From assembly GCA_028292405.1 (NCBI GenBank), contig JAQGMJ010000030.1, forward strand, positions 1 to 34,038: a stretch of 34,038 nt of DNA, given 5' to 3'. Shown piece after piece: positions 10,425-18,087 of the stretch. The stretch is from Betaproteobacteria bacterium. GTDB lineage: Bacteria; Pseudomonadota; Gammaproteobacteria; Burkholderiales; JAEUOS01. A program made the position numbers and the translations under genes. The first letter of the stretch is position 1. Each line of letters starts with the position of its first letter. The notes beneath the pieces are model-generated. The model did no database searches. It had not been told where the DNA came from and saw only the letters and a program-made list of their open reading frames with translations.

Positions 10425-11498
10425 ATGATCAAGCAAATCGGCGTAGGCATCATCGGCACCGGCTGGTGCGGCGGCATCCGCGCGGAGACAGTCGCCAAGA
10501 GCCCCCTGGTGAAATTCATGGACGTGGCGGAAAACCGCCCGGAGCGCCTGGCTGAAATCACCAAGCTGACCAAGCCGCGCAATGCCACGGCCGACTACAA
10601 GGAACTGCTGAAGCAGGACGACCTTGACGCCATCATCATTTCGGCGACACCCGAGATCACCCATTTCCCGATGGCGCGCGACGCGCTCAAGGCGGGCAAG
10701 CATGTGTTCATGGAAAAGCCGATCGCCATCGAGCTGAACGAAGCCGATGAACTGATCGCGCTCGCCAACAAGAACAAGCTGAAGTTCACCATCGGCTATT
10801 CGCAGCGCTTCAACCCGAAATTCGCCTACGTGCGAAAGGCGATCCAGGACGGCACCATCGGCACCCCGGTCTCCGCCATGGTCAGCCGCCACATCACGCG
10901 CGGCCTGGGCACCAAGATTTCCGGCCGCGGCAAGCTCTCGCCCGCCGCCATGGAATGCACCCACGACCTTGACTTCGTGCTCTGGTGCCTGGCCCCGGCC
11001 AAGCCGGCGCGGGTGTATTCGCAGCTCAACTACGGCGTGATGAAAAAGCTGAACAACGGCGCCGACATCGGCGACACGCAGTGGATCACCGTCACCATGG
11101 ACAACGGCCTCTCCTTCGTCGTCGGCGGCGGCTGGAGCTTGCCGATGGGCTACCCCAACTTCTCCACCACCTGGATCGAGATGGTCGGCACCGACGGCGC
11201 GCTGCTGGTCGACGACAGCCACCGCGACGTCATCCTCAATACCGTGGGCAAGGGCATGCAATTGCCGATGTCGACCATGCCGGGCGAGGCGGTGGACCAT
11301 GTGTTCGCCGGCCCGATGGCCGCCGAGACCATCCACTTCATCGAGGCGGTGGCGCTGGACCGCGAAGTGATGGTCACCCCCGAACACGCGCGCATGGTGA
11401 TGGAGGTCTACATGGCCGCCGACCTGTCCGCCGAGACCAACCAGGTGGTGAACCTGCCGATGTCGCCAGTGAAGCTGGCCGCCGTCGGCGGCGCCTGA
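10425..11498 (+). CDS. Gfo/Idh/MocA-family NAD(P)-dependent oxidoreductase (first)
   Basis: The 357-residue product begins with a Rossmann fold, GVGIIGTGWCG at residues 6-16, and has the family motif EKP at 97-99. The second domain carries the conserved region with His 180 in THDLDFVLW. Members oxidise or reduce sugars, inositols, trihydroxy compounds or related polyols using NAD(P). The substrate cannot be read from the sequence. ATG 10425 was chosen because AAGAGGAG (10411-10418) sits at the right distance; the frame is open upstream without a ribosome site. It is the first gene of an apparent operon with a second, only distantly similar oxidoreductase and a Bug-type solute receptor, which suggests breakdown of an imported organic acid or sugar-like compound. 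Confidence 0.88.
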   Translation: MIKQIGVGIIGTGWCGGIRAETVAKSPLVKFMDVAENRPERLAEITKLTKPRNATADYKELLKQDDLDAIIISATPEITHFPMARDALKAGKHVFMEKPIAIELNEADELIALANKNKLKFTIGYSQRFNPKFAYVRKAIQDGTIGTPVSAMVSRHITRGLGTKISGRGKLSPAAMECTHDLDFVLWCLAPAKPARVYSQLNYGVMKKLNNGADIGDTQWITVTMDNGLSFVVGGGWSLPMGYPNFSTTWIEMVGTDGALLVDDSHRDVILNTVGKGMQLPMSTMPGEAVDHVFAGPMAAETIHFIEAVALDREVMVTPEHARMVMEVYMAADLSAETNQVVNLPMSPVKLAAVGGA

Positions 11499-11541
11499 GT
11501 TCGGTTCAACATAAGCCCGGTCACAGGGCGGAGGAGACAGC

Positions 11542-11568
11542 ATGAGAGATTCCGGGAGCGCCTCTTGA
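11542..11568 (+). other. Eight-codon upstream ORF overlapping the next start
   Basis: A strong GGAGGAG (11530-11536) precedes ATG 11542, which opens only eight codons (MRDSGSAS) before TGA at 11566-11568. That stop overlaps the TTG start of the following gene as TTGA. This could be a translational coupling device, or a trace of a frameshift in the original start. The peptide itself has no recognisable features. Confidence 0.5.
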
Positions 11569-12683
11569 GAGGCCGTGTCGCAAAGCGCATCGGCCTCGCC
11601 ATCGTCGGAGCGGGCCGGGTCGGCCTGTTCCGCGGCGAGGTTGCCGCGCGTCATCCGCAGGTGGACTGGATCGGCATTGCCGAGAAAAATCCCGAGCGGG
11701 CCAAGCTGGTGGCCGACAAGATCGGCGCCGATTTCGTCACCGCCGACTATCGCGAATTGCTGAAGAGGCCGGAGGTGACGGCGGTGATCGTCGCCACCGA
11801 CGAGCACCTGCACGTCGACCCCATCATGGCCGCGCTGGAACGCAGCCTGCCGATGATGATCGAAAAACCGCTTGCTACGGACCTTGCCGCTTCGGCTCGC
11901 GTGCTCAAGGCGATCACCGAAGCCAAGGTCGACGCCGTGGTCGGCTACACCCAGCGCTTTCGCCGCCGCTGGCTGGCGGCGAAGGAGAAGGTGCGCACCG
12001 GGCAGCTCGGCGACGTTACCCTCGTCACCTCGCGCGCCTTCATGAACCGCCTGGTCGCCATCGACAACTACAAGCGCACCGACCAGCCGGAGAAAATTTC
12101 GCCGATGGTCATCTCCGGCACCCATGCGCTGGACATCGTGATGTGGATGATGGAAGCCAAGACACCCACGGAGGTCTATGCCCGCTCCGTCAACAAGGCG
12201 CTTGGGCCCGAGTACAAGGGCATCGACGCCACCTCCGGCGTCATCAGCTTTTCCGACGGCGCCATGTACCAGGCCACCATCTCCTGGGCGCTGCCGGTGG
12301 TCTGGCCGGGCGCGGTCTACAGCCTGGATGTCGGCATCGTCGGCACCGACGGCGTGCTGACCATCGACGACACCCACCGCGACATCGTTCTCGCCACCAG
12401 CCACACCGCCGGCAAGGGTGAAGGCTACGCGCCCGATTCCACCCGCCGCGTCGACTTCATGGGCAGCTATCCGCCCGGCGACATGGCTCTGGGCGAACTG
12501 CGCGGGCCGATGCGCGAAGAGACCGAAAGCTGGCTCAACCGCATCGCGCTCGACCTGCCCACCCAGCACGCCACCGCCGCCGAGGCGCACAAGAACCTGA
12601 TGCTGACCAAGGCCTTCGACCTCTCGGCCAAGCGCAAGACGATTGTGCAACTGCCGCTGGACCCGGGAGAGATCGACTTGTAA
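11565..12683 (+). CDS. Gfo/Idh/MocA-family NAD(P)-dependent oxidoreductase (second)
   Basis: The 372-residue product has a Rossmann GAGRVG motif at 15-20, EKP at 100-102 and the conserved SGTHALDIVMW region with His 187. It shares the fold but is clearly a different enzyme from the first oxidoreductase. It looks most like the inositol/sugar dehydrogenase branch in layout, although the substrate is unknown. No in-frame ATG lies near the N-terminus: the frame is open from the previous stop, and the best start is TTG 11565, with CGGGAG (11552-11557) upstream. A short ORF with a much better ribosome site ends across this TTG, so translation probably depends on coupling. It lies 66 bases after the first oxidoreductase and 77 before the receptor gene. 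Confidence 0.85.
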   Translation: MRGRVAKRIGLAIVGAGRVGLFRGEVAARHPQVDWIGIAEKNPERAKLVADKIGADFVTADYRELLKRPEVTAVIVATDEHLHVDPIMAALERSLPMMIEKPLATDLAASARVLKAITEAKVDAVVGYTQRFRRRWLAAKEKVRTGQLGDVTLVTSRAFMNRLVAIDNYKRTDQPEKISPMVISGTHALDIVMWMMEAKTPTEVYARSVNKALGPEYKGIDATSGVISFSDGAMYQATISWALPVVWPGAVYSLDVGIVGTDGVLTIDDTHRDIVLATSHTAGKGEGYAPDSTRRVDFMGSYPPGDMALGELRGPMREETESWLNRIALDLPTQHATAAEAHKNLMLTKAFDLSAKRKTIVQLPLDPGEIDL

Positions 12684-12760
12684 TTTATCTGCATCAAGCG
12701 CGGACCCATCAAGAGGACCAGCGGGCACAGCGCCCGCTCCGCGACAACAGGAGCGAGACA

Positions 12761-13738
12761 ATGAAATTCGTAAAGCACACCCTCCTTGCGGCGCTGCTTG
12801 CCTGTGCTGGCAACGCACAGGCGCAAGAGGGCGACTACCCGAACCACCCGGTGCGCATGATCATCCCCTTCGCCCCGGGTGGTGCTTCCGACTTCGTCGG
12901 ACGCATCGTCGCCGTGCGTTTTTCCGAGCTGCTGGGCCAGCAGATCATCATCGACAACCGCACCGGCGCCGCCGGCAATATCGGCATGGAAGCCGGCGCC
13001 AAGGCGCCGCCGGACGGCTACACCATCTACCTTGGCAACATCGGCACCCTGGCGATCAACCCGCATTTATATTCGAACCTCGGCATCAATCCGCTGAAAG
13101 ACTTTGCCCCGGTGAGCGCGATCGCCGACATGCCTTCGGGCCTGGTGGCGAACAACGACCTGCCGGTGAAAACCGTGGCCGAGCTCGCCGCCTACATCAA
13201 GGCACGTCCCGGCAAGCTCAACTTCGCCTCGCCCGGCAGCGGCAGCCTGAACCGTCTGGAGATGGAGACTTTCAAACACGAAATCGGCGGCGACATGGTG
13301 CACGTGCCCTACAAGGGCGGCGCCGGCCCGGCCGCCGTCGGCCTGGTCGGCGGCGAGACGCAGATGATGTTCAGTACGCTCTCGTCGGTCATCAGCTTCG
13401 TCAAGGCGGGGCGCCTGCGCGGCCTGGCGGTGACCAGCCGCGAGCGCCTGCCGCAACTGCCGGACGTACCGACCATGGTGGAATCGGGTTTCCCCGACAT
13501 GGTGTCCAGTTCATGGCAGGGGCTGATGGTCCCTGCCGGCACGCCCAAACCAGTCATCGCCAAGCTATACGCCGCACTGACCAGGACGCTGGCCGAGCCT
13601 GACCTGAAAATGAAATTCTCCAACGGCGGTGCGGTGCCGGTCGCCAGCAAGACACCCGAGGCCTTCGGTGAATTCGTTGCCGTCGAGTCGAAACGCTGGG
13701 GCAAGGTAGCGCGCGACGCCGGCGCAAAGGCCGACTGA
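12761..13738 (+). CDS. Bug-family periplasmic solute receptor (tripartite tricarboxylate transporter type)
   Basis: The 325-residue protein has a signal peptide of about 22 residues (ending NAQAQ) and the family hallmarks: YPNHPVRMIIPFAPGGASD at the start of the mature part, a RTGAAGNIG segment, PPDGYTIYLGN, and VPYKGGAGPA in the second lobe. Bug (TctC-like) receptors bind carboxylates and other small polar molecules in the periplasm. The membrane parts TctA and TctB are absent here, as is common because orphan receptors are abundant in betaproteobacteria. A GGAG ribosome site precedes ATG 12761. As third gene after two oxidoreductases, it probably binds their substrate or a precursor. It ends at a strong two-way terminator. 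Confidence 0.92.
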   Translation: MKFVKHTLLAALLACAGNAQAQEGDYPNHPVRMIIPFAPGGASDFVGRIVAVRFSELLGQQIIIDNRTGAAGNIGMEAGAKAPPDGYTIYLGNIGTLAINPHLYSNLGINPLKDFAPVSAIADMPSGLVANNDLPVKTVAELAAYIKARPGKLNFASPGSGSLNRLEMETFKHEIGGDMVHVPYKGGAGPAAVGLVGGETQMMFSTLSSVISFVKAGRLRGLAVTSRERLPQLPDVPTMVESGFPDMVSSSWQGLMVPAGTPKPVIAKLYAALTRTLAEPDLKMKFSNGGAVPVASKTPEAFGEFVAVESKRWGKVARDAGAKAD

Positions 13739-13787
13739 GCAGTCCATCGCGTTGTCAAAGAGCTTGCATCCGCCTTGGGCGGCTGCG

Positions 13788-13823
13788 AAAAAGCGCGAAG
13801 AGGTCTACCTCCCCGCGCTTTTT
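13788..13823. terminator. Bidirectional terminator between convergent genes
   Basis: AAAAAGCGCG (13788-13797) pairs perfectly with CGCGCTTTTT (13814-13823). Inside it, GAGGT and ACCTC add a second 5-base stem. The outer A/T ends give a T-run on either strand, so it can stop both the receptor operon (plus) and the molybdenum hydroxylase operon (minus). Confidence 0.85.
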
Positions 13824-13825
13824 CT

Positions 13826-16078
13826 TTAGGCCAGCGTCGCCTTCACTCTTTCCGGCGTCATGGGCAGATCGCGGATGCGGCGGCCGGTGGCGTGGAAAAA
13901 AGCGTTGGCGATGGCCGCGGCCATCGGGCCTTGCGAACCTTCGCCGACACCAAGAGGACGTTCCTCGGGGCGGTTGATCAGCGTGACATCCACCACCGGC
14001 ACTTCAGGGAAGCGCAGGATCGGGTACTCGGCCCAGGTGTGGGCCTTGACGCCTTTTTCGTCGAAGGGCAGGGACTCGTGCAGGGTCCAGCTGGTGGACT
14101 GGATCAGGCCGCCTTCAATCTGGTTCTTGATGCCGTCCGGACTCACCGCCAGGCCGGCGTCGGCCGCCGCCCAGGCGCGTTTGACCGAGATTTCGCCGCT
14201 GGCGCGATCCACTTCGATATCCGCCACCACCGCCACATACACGGCGAGGTTTTTGTACTTGGCGAAAGCGAAGCCGCGTCCCGATTTGCCATCGCCGCTC
14301 TTGGCGCCGGCCTGGTAGCCCGATTTGGCCACCACCGCGTCGATCACCGCCAGCGCGCGCGGATCGGTCAGGTGCTTTTTGCGGAACTCCATCGGGTCCG
14401 CGCCCGCCGCCGTCGCTACTTCGTCCATGAAGGACTCGGCGGCGAACACGTTGGCGTAGGCGCCCAGGGTACGCAGCGCGGAGGCGCGCAGCGGCAGGTC
14501 CACCAGCAGGTGGTTGGTGACCTTTTGCTGCGGGAATACATACAGCGGCACCGAGTTGCGGTCCGAGCCGCCGGAGGGCTGGGGAATGTTGCGCGAGGGG
14601 CCGGGCTTGAGCGCATCGGCGATGTACCAGGCGGCCAGCAGGTTGCAGCCGTCTGGGTCGTAGGGGCGGGTGCTGTGGGTATGGCTCCATAGTTCGTGGT
14701 TCCAGTCCACCACCTTGCCGCCGGCGTTGATCGAAGCCTTCATGCTGATGGCCATGGCCGAGCCGAAAGGCTCCCAGCCGAACTCGTCTTCGCGCATCCA
14801 CTGCAGCTTCACCGGCCGGCCCTTGAGCTCGGGGGCGCGCGACAGCAGGGCGGCATCGGCCGTCACGTCGTCGGCGCCGTTCTGCCCATAGCAGCCCGAG
14901 CCTTCATGGTGGGTGACGACGATGTCGGTTTCCTTCATGCGCAGCATTTTTGCCAGGTCGTTGCGCAGCGGGAACACGCCCTGGGTGTGGCTCCACAGGT
15001 GCATCTTGCCGTCCTTGAACTGTCCGATGGCGCAGGAGGGGCCGATCGAGGCGTGTGCCAGATAGGGCTTGGTGTAGCTGGCCTCGATCACCTTGGCGGC
15101 GCTGGCCGCGGCGGCCGCGTCGGTCTTCTGGCTTACCACGGTGTCGTTGGTGCGCTGCTTTTTCATGTGCGGGAAGAGGGCGGCGCCCGGCGGCGGCAGG
15201 TCGCCTTTTTCCTGCCACTTGGCGGACTCGTGCAGCGCCACGCGGGCGGCAATCGCCTGTTCTTCACGGGTGCAGGCGACGGCGAGGAAGCTGCCGTCGC
15301 GGACCACGGCGACCACGCCGGGCATTTTCTTCACCTTTGCCAGGTCCACCGAGAGCAGGACGGCGCGCGGGGAGGGCGGACGCACCACCCGGCCATGCAG
15401 CATGCCGGGCATGCGGATGTCCTGCACATAGGCGACACCGCCAGTGACCTTGGGGAAAATATCCCGGCGCTGGATGCTCTTGCCGATCAGCTTGTGCGCG
15501 CTGACGGGCTTGGGCTTGACCTTGGCGGTGGCCTCGCGTTTGAGCAGGCCGGCATCGGCCATCTCCCAGTAGGTGACGCGTTTTCCGGCGGCGGTGACGA
15601 TGTTGCCGTCTTCCACCGTCATCTCGCTGGTGGGCACACCCAGCTTGGCCGAGGCCGCCTGCATCAGGATGTCGCGCGCTTCCGCCGAGGCGAAGCGCAG
15701 CGCGGTGCCGGAGTCCTGGATCGACAGGCTGCCGGAGGTCACGCCTTCGTTCGGCGTTAGCGCGGTGTCGCCGGAGATGATCTTGATGCGCTTGTAGTCG
15801 ACGTCGAGTTCGTCCGAGACGATCTGGGCCAGCGCGGTGGTGATGCCCTGGCCGAGGTCGATCTTGCCGGTCATCATCGTCACGGTGCCGTCGCCGTTGA
15901 TGCGCAGCCAGCCGTCGAGCATGCGGTTGGTTTGCAGGCTGCCGGGCAGGGGCGCGGGCTTGGCCGCGTCCTGCGCCAGGGCCAGGGGATCAGCGAGGGA
16001 AAAACCGATGGTCAGCCCGGCGCTTTGCTGCAGGAAGCTGCGGCGCGATTTGCTTTTCAGGGAGGTAGCGGCGCTCAT
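13826..16078 (-). CDS. Xanthine-oxidase-family molybdopterin-binding large subunit, IorB-like, Tat-exported
   Basis: The 750-residue protein is the catalytic subunit of a molybdenum hydroxylase that inserts oxygen from water into aldehydes or N-heterocycles. A twin-arginine signal SRRSFLQQ is at residues 11-18, so the folded enzyme is exported. The cofactor-binding glycine motif DLGQGI is near 74-79 and recurs in family form later, and the catalytic Glu of GVGE is residue 713. The layout matches isoquinoline 1-oxidoreductase beta subunits and periplasmic aldehyde oxidases, not FAD-containing xanthine dehydrogenase. Electrons would leave through the adjacent 2Fe-2S subunit to a cytochrome that is not encoded here. 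Its ATG overlaps the small-subunit stop by four bases (ATGA). Family enzymes usually carry the cytosine dinucleotide cofactor; neither MocA nor an XdhC-type inserter is in the window. The true substrate is unknown. Confidence 0.92.
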   Translation of the reverse strand: MSAATSLKSKSRRSFLQQSAGLTIGFSLADPLALAQDAAKPAPLPGSLQTNRMLDGWLRINGDGTVTMMTGKIDLGQGITTALAQIVSDELDVDYKRIKIISGDTALTPNEGVTSGSLSIQDSGTALRFASAEARDILMQAASAKLGVPTSEMTVEDGNIVTAAGKRVTYWEMADAGLLKREATAKVKPKPVSAHKLIGKSIQRRDIFPKVTGGVAYVQDIRMPGMLHGRVVRPPSPRAVLLSVDLAKVKKMPGVVAVVRDGSFLAVACTREEQAIAARVALHESAKWQEKGDLPPPGAALFPHMKKQRTNDTVVSQKTDAAAAASAAKVIEASYTKPYLAHASIGPSCAIGQFKDGKMHLWSHTQGVFPLRNDLAKMLRMKETDIVVTHHEGSGCYGQNGADDVTADAALLSRAPELKGRPVKLQWMREDEFGWEPFGSAMAISMKASINAGGKVVDWNHELWSHTHSTRPYDPDGCNLLAAWYIADALKPGPSRNIPQPSGGSDRNSVPLYVFPQQKVTNHLLVDLPLRASALRTLGAYANVFAAESFMDEVATAAGADPMEFRKKHLTDPRALAVIDAVVAKSGYQAGAKSGDGKSGRGFAFAKYKNLAVYVAVVADIEVDRASGEISVKRAWAAADAGLAVSPDGIKNQIEGGLIQSTSWTLHESLPFDEKGVKAHTWAEYPILRFPEVPVVDVTLINRPEERPLGVGEGSQGPMAAAIANAFFHATGRRIRDLPMTPERVKATLA

Positions 16079-16542
16079 GCGGACATCTCCTTGGCGGCGC
16101 GCTGCACCGCCTTGATGATGCGCGAGTGGGTACCGCAGCGGCAGAGGTTGCCTGCCAGCGCACCGCGGATCTGCTCTTCACTCGGATTCTTGTTGGTGTC
16201 GAGGAAAGCGGCGGCGGTCATGATCATGCCGGAGATACAGTAGCCGCACTGTGCCGCCTGCTCTTCGACAAAAGCCCTTTGCAGCACGCCCATCTTTTCG
16301 GCGCTGCCCAAGCCCTCAAGGGTGGTGATTTTCGCGCCGGCCACCGATTTGGCCGGAGTGACACAGGAGCGGATGGCCCTGCCGTCCATCAGCACCGTGC
16401 AGGCGCCGCACTGCGCCACGCCGCAGCCGTATTTGCACGAGTTGATTTCCATGTCGTTGCGCAAGACGTAGAGCAGCGGCGTGTCGGGCGAGGCCGCCGG
16501 CGCGCTGCGGCGTTTGCCGTTGACGTTGAGGGTGATTGCCAT
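16075..16542 (-). CDS. 2Fe-2S small subunit of molybdenum hydroxylase, IorA-like
   Basis: The 155-residue electron-transfer subunit has the two clusters expected. The plant-type cluster uses Cys 40, 45, 48 and 60; the second uses Cys 99, 102, 134 and 136 in the QCGYC and LCRCG motifs. The start at 16542 (MAITLNVNG) has AGGAG about 6 bases upstream; a longer reading to 16611 is not needed. It lacks a signal and is presumably carried across the membrane with the Tat-targeted large subunit. It is the first gene of a two-gene operon. Upstream are several palindromes that could bind a regulator. Confidence 0.93.
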   Translation of the reverse strand: MAITLNVNGKRRSAPAASPDTPLLYVLRNDMEINSCKYGCGVAQCGACTVLMDGRAIRSCVTPAKSVAGAKITTLEGLGSAEKMGVLQRAFVEEQAAQCGYCISGMIMTAAAFLDTNKNPSEEQIRGALAGNLCRCGTHSRIIKAVQRAAKEMSA

Positions 16543-16622
16543 CGAGAGTCTCCTGTTTCTGAAGTGCCATGCCCGCCTTCTATGCGCGGGCGTTCTAGGT
16601 AAACCGGGCAAGATTAATGTGT

Positions 16623-16711
16623 TGTCCGGACAGGCGCAACGATTTCTTTGCTTAAGTGCGGATAAGATTATCCGGTGCGTTTTCAGAGTGAAATTGAGCG
16701 GTCAATTTCAC
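16623..16711. promoter_or_regulatory. Cluster of perfect palindromes upstream of the molybdenum hydroxylase operon
   Basis: Three perfect dyads lie within 90 bases: TGTCCGGACA (16623-16632), CGGATAA GA TTATCCG (16659-16674), and GTGAAATTGA GCGG TCAATTTCAC (16688-16711, 10-base stem). On the minus strand a loose TTGCGC / TAATCT pair with 17 bases between brackets the first dyad, so it would sit inside the promoter. The last dyad could alternatively be an RNA hairpin. Confidence 0.45.
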
Positions 16712-16764
16712 CGTTTTCGCCGCGTCGCAGCATTGCTGGCGCTGATCACCGGCCGCCCGAAACA

Positions 16765-16831
16765 ACGGTAAAACACGGTTCTTTTTTGTTTTCGATAGCC
16801 ATGGTTTTGCTCAACCACGGTAAACCACGGT
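16765..16831. repeat. Four phased ACGGT boxes
   Basis: ACGGT occurs at 16765-16769, 16775-16779, 16817-16821 and 16827-16831. Each pair has the form ACGGTAAAMMACGGT with a 10-base period, and the two pairs are 52 bases apart, about five helical turns. Such spacing puts all four on one face of DNA and suggests a protein-binding array. Nothing else about its function can be seen. Confidence 0.5.
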
Positions 16832-17050
16832 GGATTTTTGCCAATTGCCTGGCCCACGTACCGGCACGAACCACACTTGTGTTGGGCATGCCCCTTGTGG
16901 CTGACGCCGTACACGGACGAATGCTGCAATGCGGCCTTGCCGCTACCGGCTTGGCTTCAGCGCAAACGCAATAACCGCGGATCGCAAGCCGCTTCGCGGG
17001 GATGCCGACGAGGGTCAGACGGCTGAGGGCAGCAAGATCGGGCATGAATC

Positions 17051-17079
17051 CACGGTGGCTGCCACAGGTTGCCACCGTG
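17051..17079. repeat. Strong hairpin beyond the J-like gene
   Basis: CACGGTGGC (17051-17059) and GCCACCGTG (17071-17079) form a perfect 9-base stem with an 11-base loop. It is 58 bases past the stop of the minus-strand J-like gene and could end or protect that transcript, although no T-run follows on that strand. The arms include the same ACGGT core as the boxes at 16765-16831. Confidence 0.45.
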
Positions 17080-17136
17080 TTTCAAAGATACCCGCAAACG
17101 ATCACTAAGTGTGGTCGATTTGCAAACCTGCCGCGA

Positions 17137-17844
17137 CTAGCAGTCGGGCCGGTTGTAGCGCTGCATGCAGATCGATCGCAGCTGGCTTTTGTCGTCCTGC
17201 AGGCGCCGCTGTGCCTCATAGGCGGCGCGCTGCTTGGCATTCTGCTCGGCCATCGCCTGCTGGCGCTGCATCGTCGACGCCTGGGACTCCACCTGGCGCG
17301 ACTGCATCTGCGATTCGCGGATCGACTGGTTGGCTTCGCTGCGCAACTGGCGTTCCTGCATATCGCTCCGGCGCTGCTGGTCGGAAACGGCGCGCGTCTG
17401 GGCCCGCTGCTCCTCGGCCTCGCGCATTTCGGCCTGCTGTTTTTTCTCGTCCTCGGCCATTTTCAGGGCGCGCTCAAGCACCTCGCGCTCCAGTCGCGAC
17501 CTCTGCTGCACGTGATAAAACCACATGCCGGCGATTGCCACCATGAACAGGCCGGCGATGATGATATTGCGCGTCGACATCCAGCCGGCCGAGGTTTCGC
17601 TATCCATCGCCACCGGGGCGGTCTTCACGCCGGCCCGGGCCAGCCGCTGGTCGTACATGGCGCGGGTGGCCGGATTGGCCAGCGTGCTATAGGCCTGCTG
17701 GATACCCTGAAACTGGATGCGTGCGGTCTCATCGGCATCCAGGCGGGTCTGCGGATAGTTCGCCTTCAGGCGCAGAAACGCGGTTTCCAGATCGGCGCTG
17801 TCGACGGTCGCCGGGACACCGAGAAGTACATACAAAGTTTTCAT
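17137..17844 (-). CDS. Membrane protein with a degenerate J-domain (DnaJ-like)
   Basis: The 235-residue product begins with a J-domain-like region at residues 1-68 (MKTLYVLLGVP..., ending YSTLANPATRAMYDQRL). The His-Pro-Asp triad needed to stimulate DnaK is replaced by Tyr-Pro-Gln at 30-32. A single membrane segment spans about 92-111. The rest is a long Gln/Glu/Arg-rich coiled coil (about 113-215) with a short tail containing two cysteines (SICMQRYNRPDC). It may be a J-like scaffold rather than a working co-chaperone. ATG 17844 was chosen because the J-domain begins there; no clear ribosome site is seen. Its divergent neighbour shares a 243-base gap. No specific partner can be named. Confidence 0.75.
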   Translation of the reverse strand: MKTLYVLLGVPATVDSADLETAFLRLKANYPQTRLDADETARIQFQGIQQAYSTLANPATRAMYDQRLARAGVKTAPVAMDSETSAGWMSTRNIIIAGLFMVAIAGMWFYHVQQRSRLEREVLERALKMAEDEKKQQAEMREAEEQRAQTRAVSDQQRRSDMQERQLRSEANQSIRESQMQSRQVESQASTMQRQQAMAEQNAKQRAAYEAQRRLQDDKSQLRSICMQRYNRPDC

Positions 17845-18087
17845 GTTTTTCTGCGTGCGTTGTTGAAATTTTGATTCCGGGCACTTCCCTGCTCCCACTC
17901 CCGGGCGATACGCAATTTGATTCTAGCAACAACGCCGCCTTGCGGGCAATTGCCGGACCTCTGCATCCATATGTCATGACTTGGCGTATGATATTGGCAT
18001 TGGATTTGGGATGCCCTTCGGCCCGTAAGACGAACAGTCCCGAAACGGTTGCCGCATCCTGTTTATGTTGCTACAGGGGGCACGTAG

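Larger units (their letters stand above)
16543..17136. other. 594-base gap with no convincing gene
   Basis: Short open frames exist on both strands (the longest about 100 codons) but none has a recognisable domain, good ribosome site or codon pattern like its neighbours. The stretch holds four palindromes near the iorA-like promoter (16623-16711), two pairs of ACGGT boxes (16765-16831), the palindrome GGGCATGCCC (16884-16893) and a strong hairpin (17051-17079). Its base composition is less G/C-rich and less regular than the surrounding coding sequence. It could be a regulatory region, an unrecognised RNA or worn remains of a mobile element. Confidence 0.6.

Noticed and set aside
10314..12818. 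An 834-codon open frame on the minus strand across both oxidoreductase genes
   Set aside because: It is the antisense of two clear Gfo/Idh/MocA genes with matching motifs on the plus strand; long antisense frames are expected in G/C-rich coding DNA.
14696..15760. A 354-codon plus-strand frame inside the molybdenum hydroxylase large subunit
   Set aside because: Antisense to a gene with intact Tat signal and catalytic motifs; no domain recognised.
16675..17075. Overlapping frames of 60-109 codons on both strands, possibly transposase remains
   Set aside because: No domain, no inverted-repeat ends with target duplication, and no conserved residues that I can recognise.
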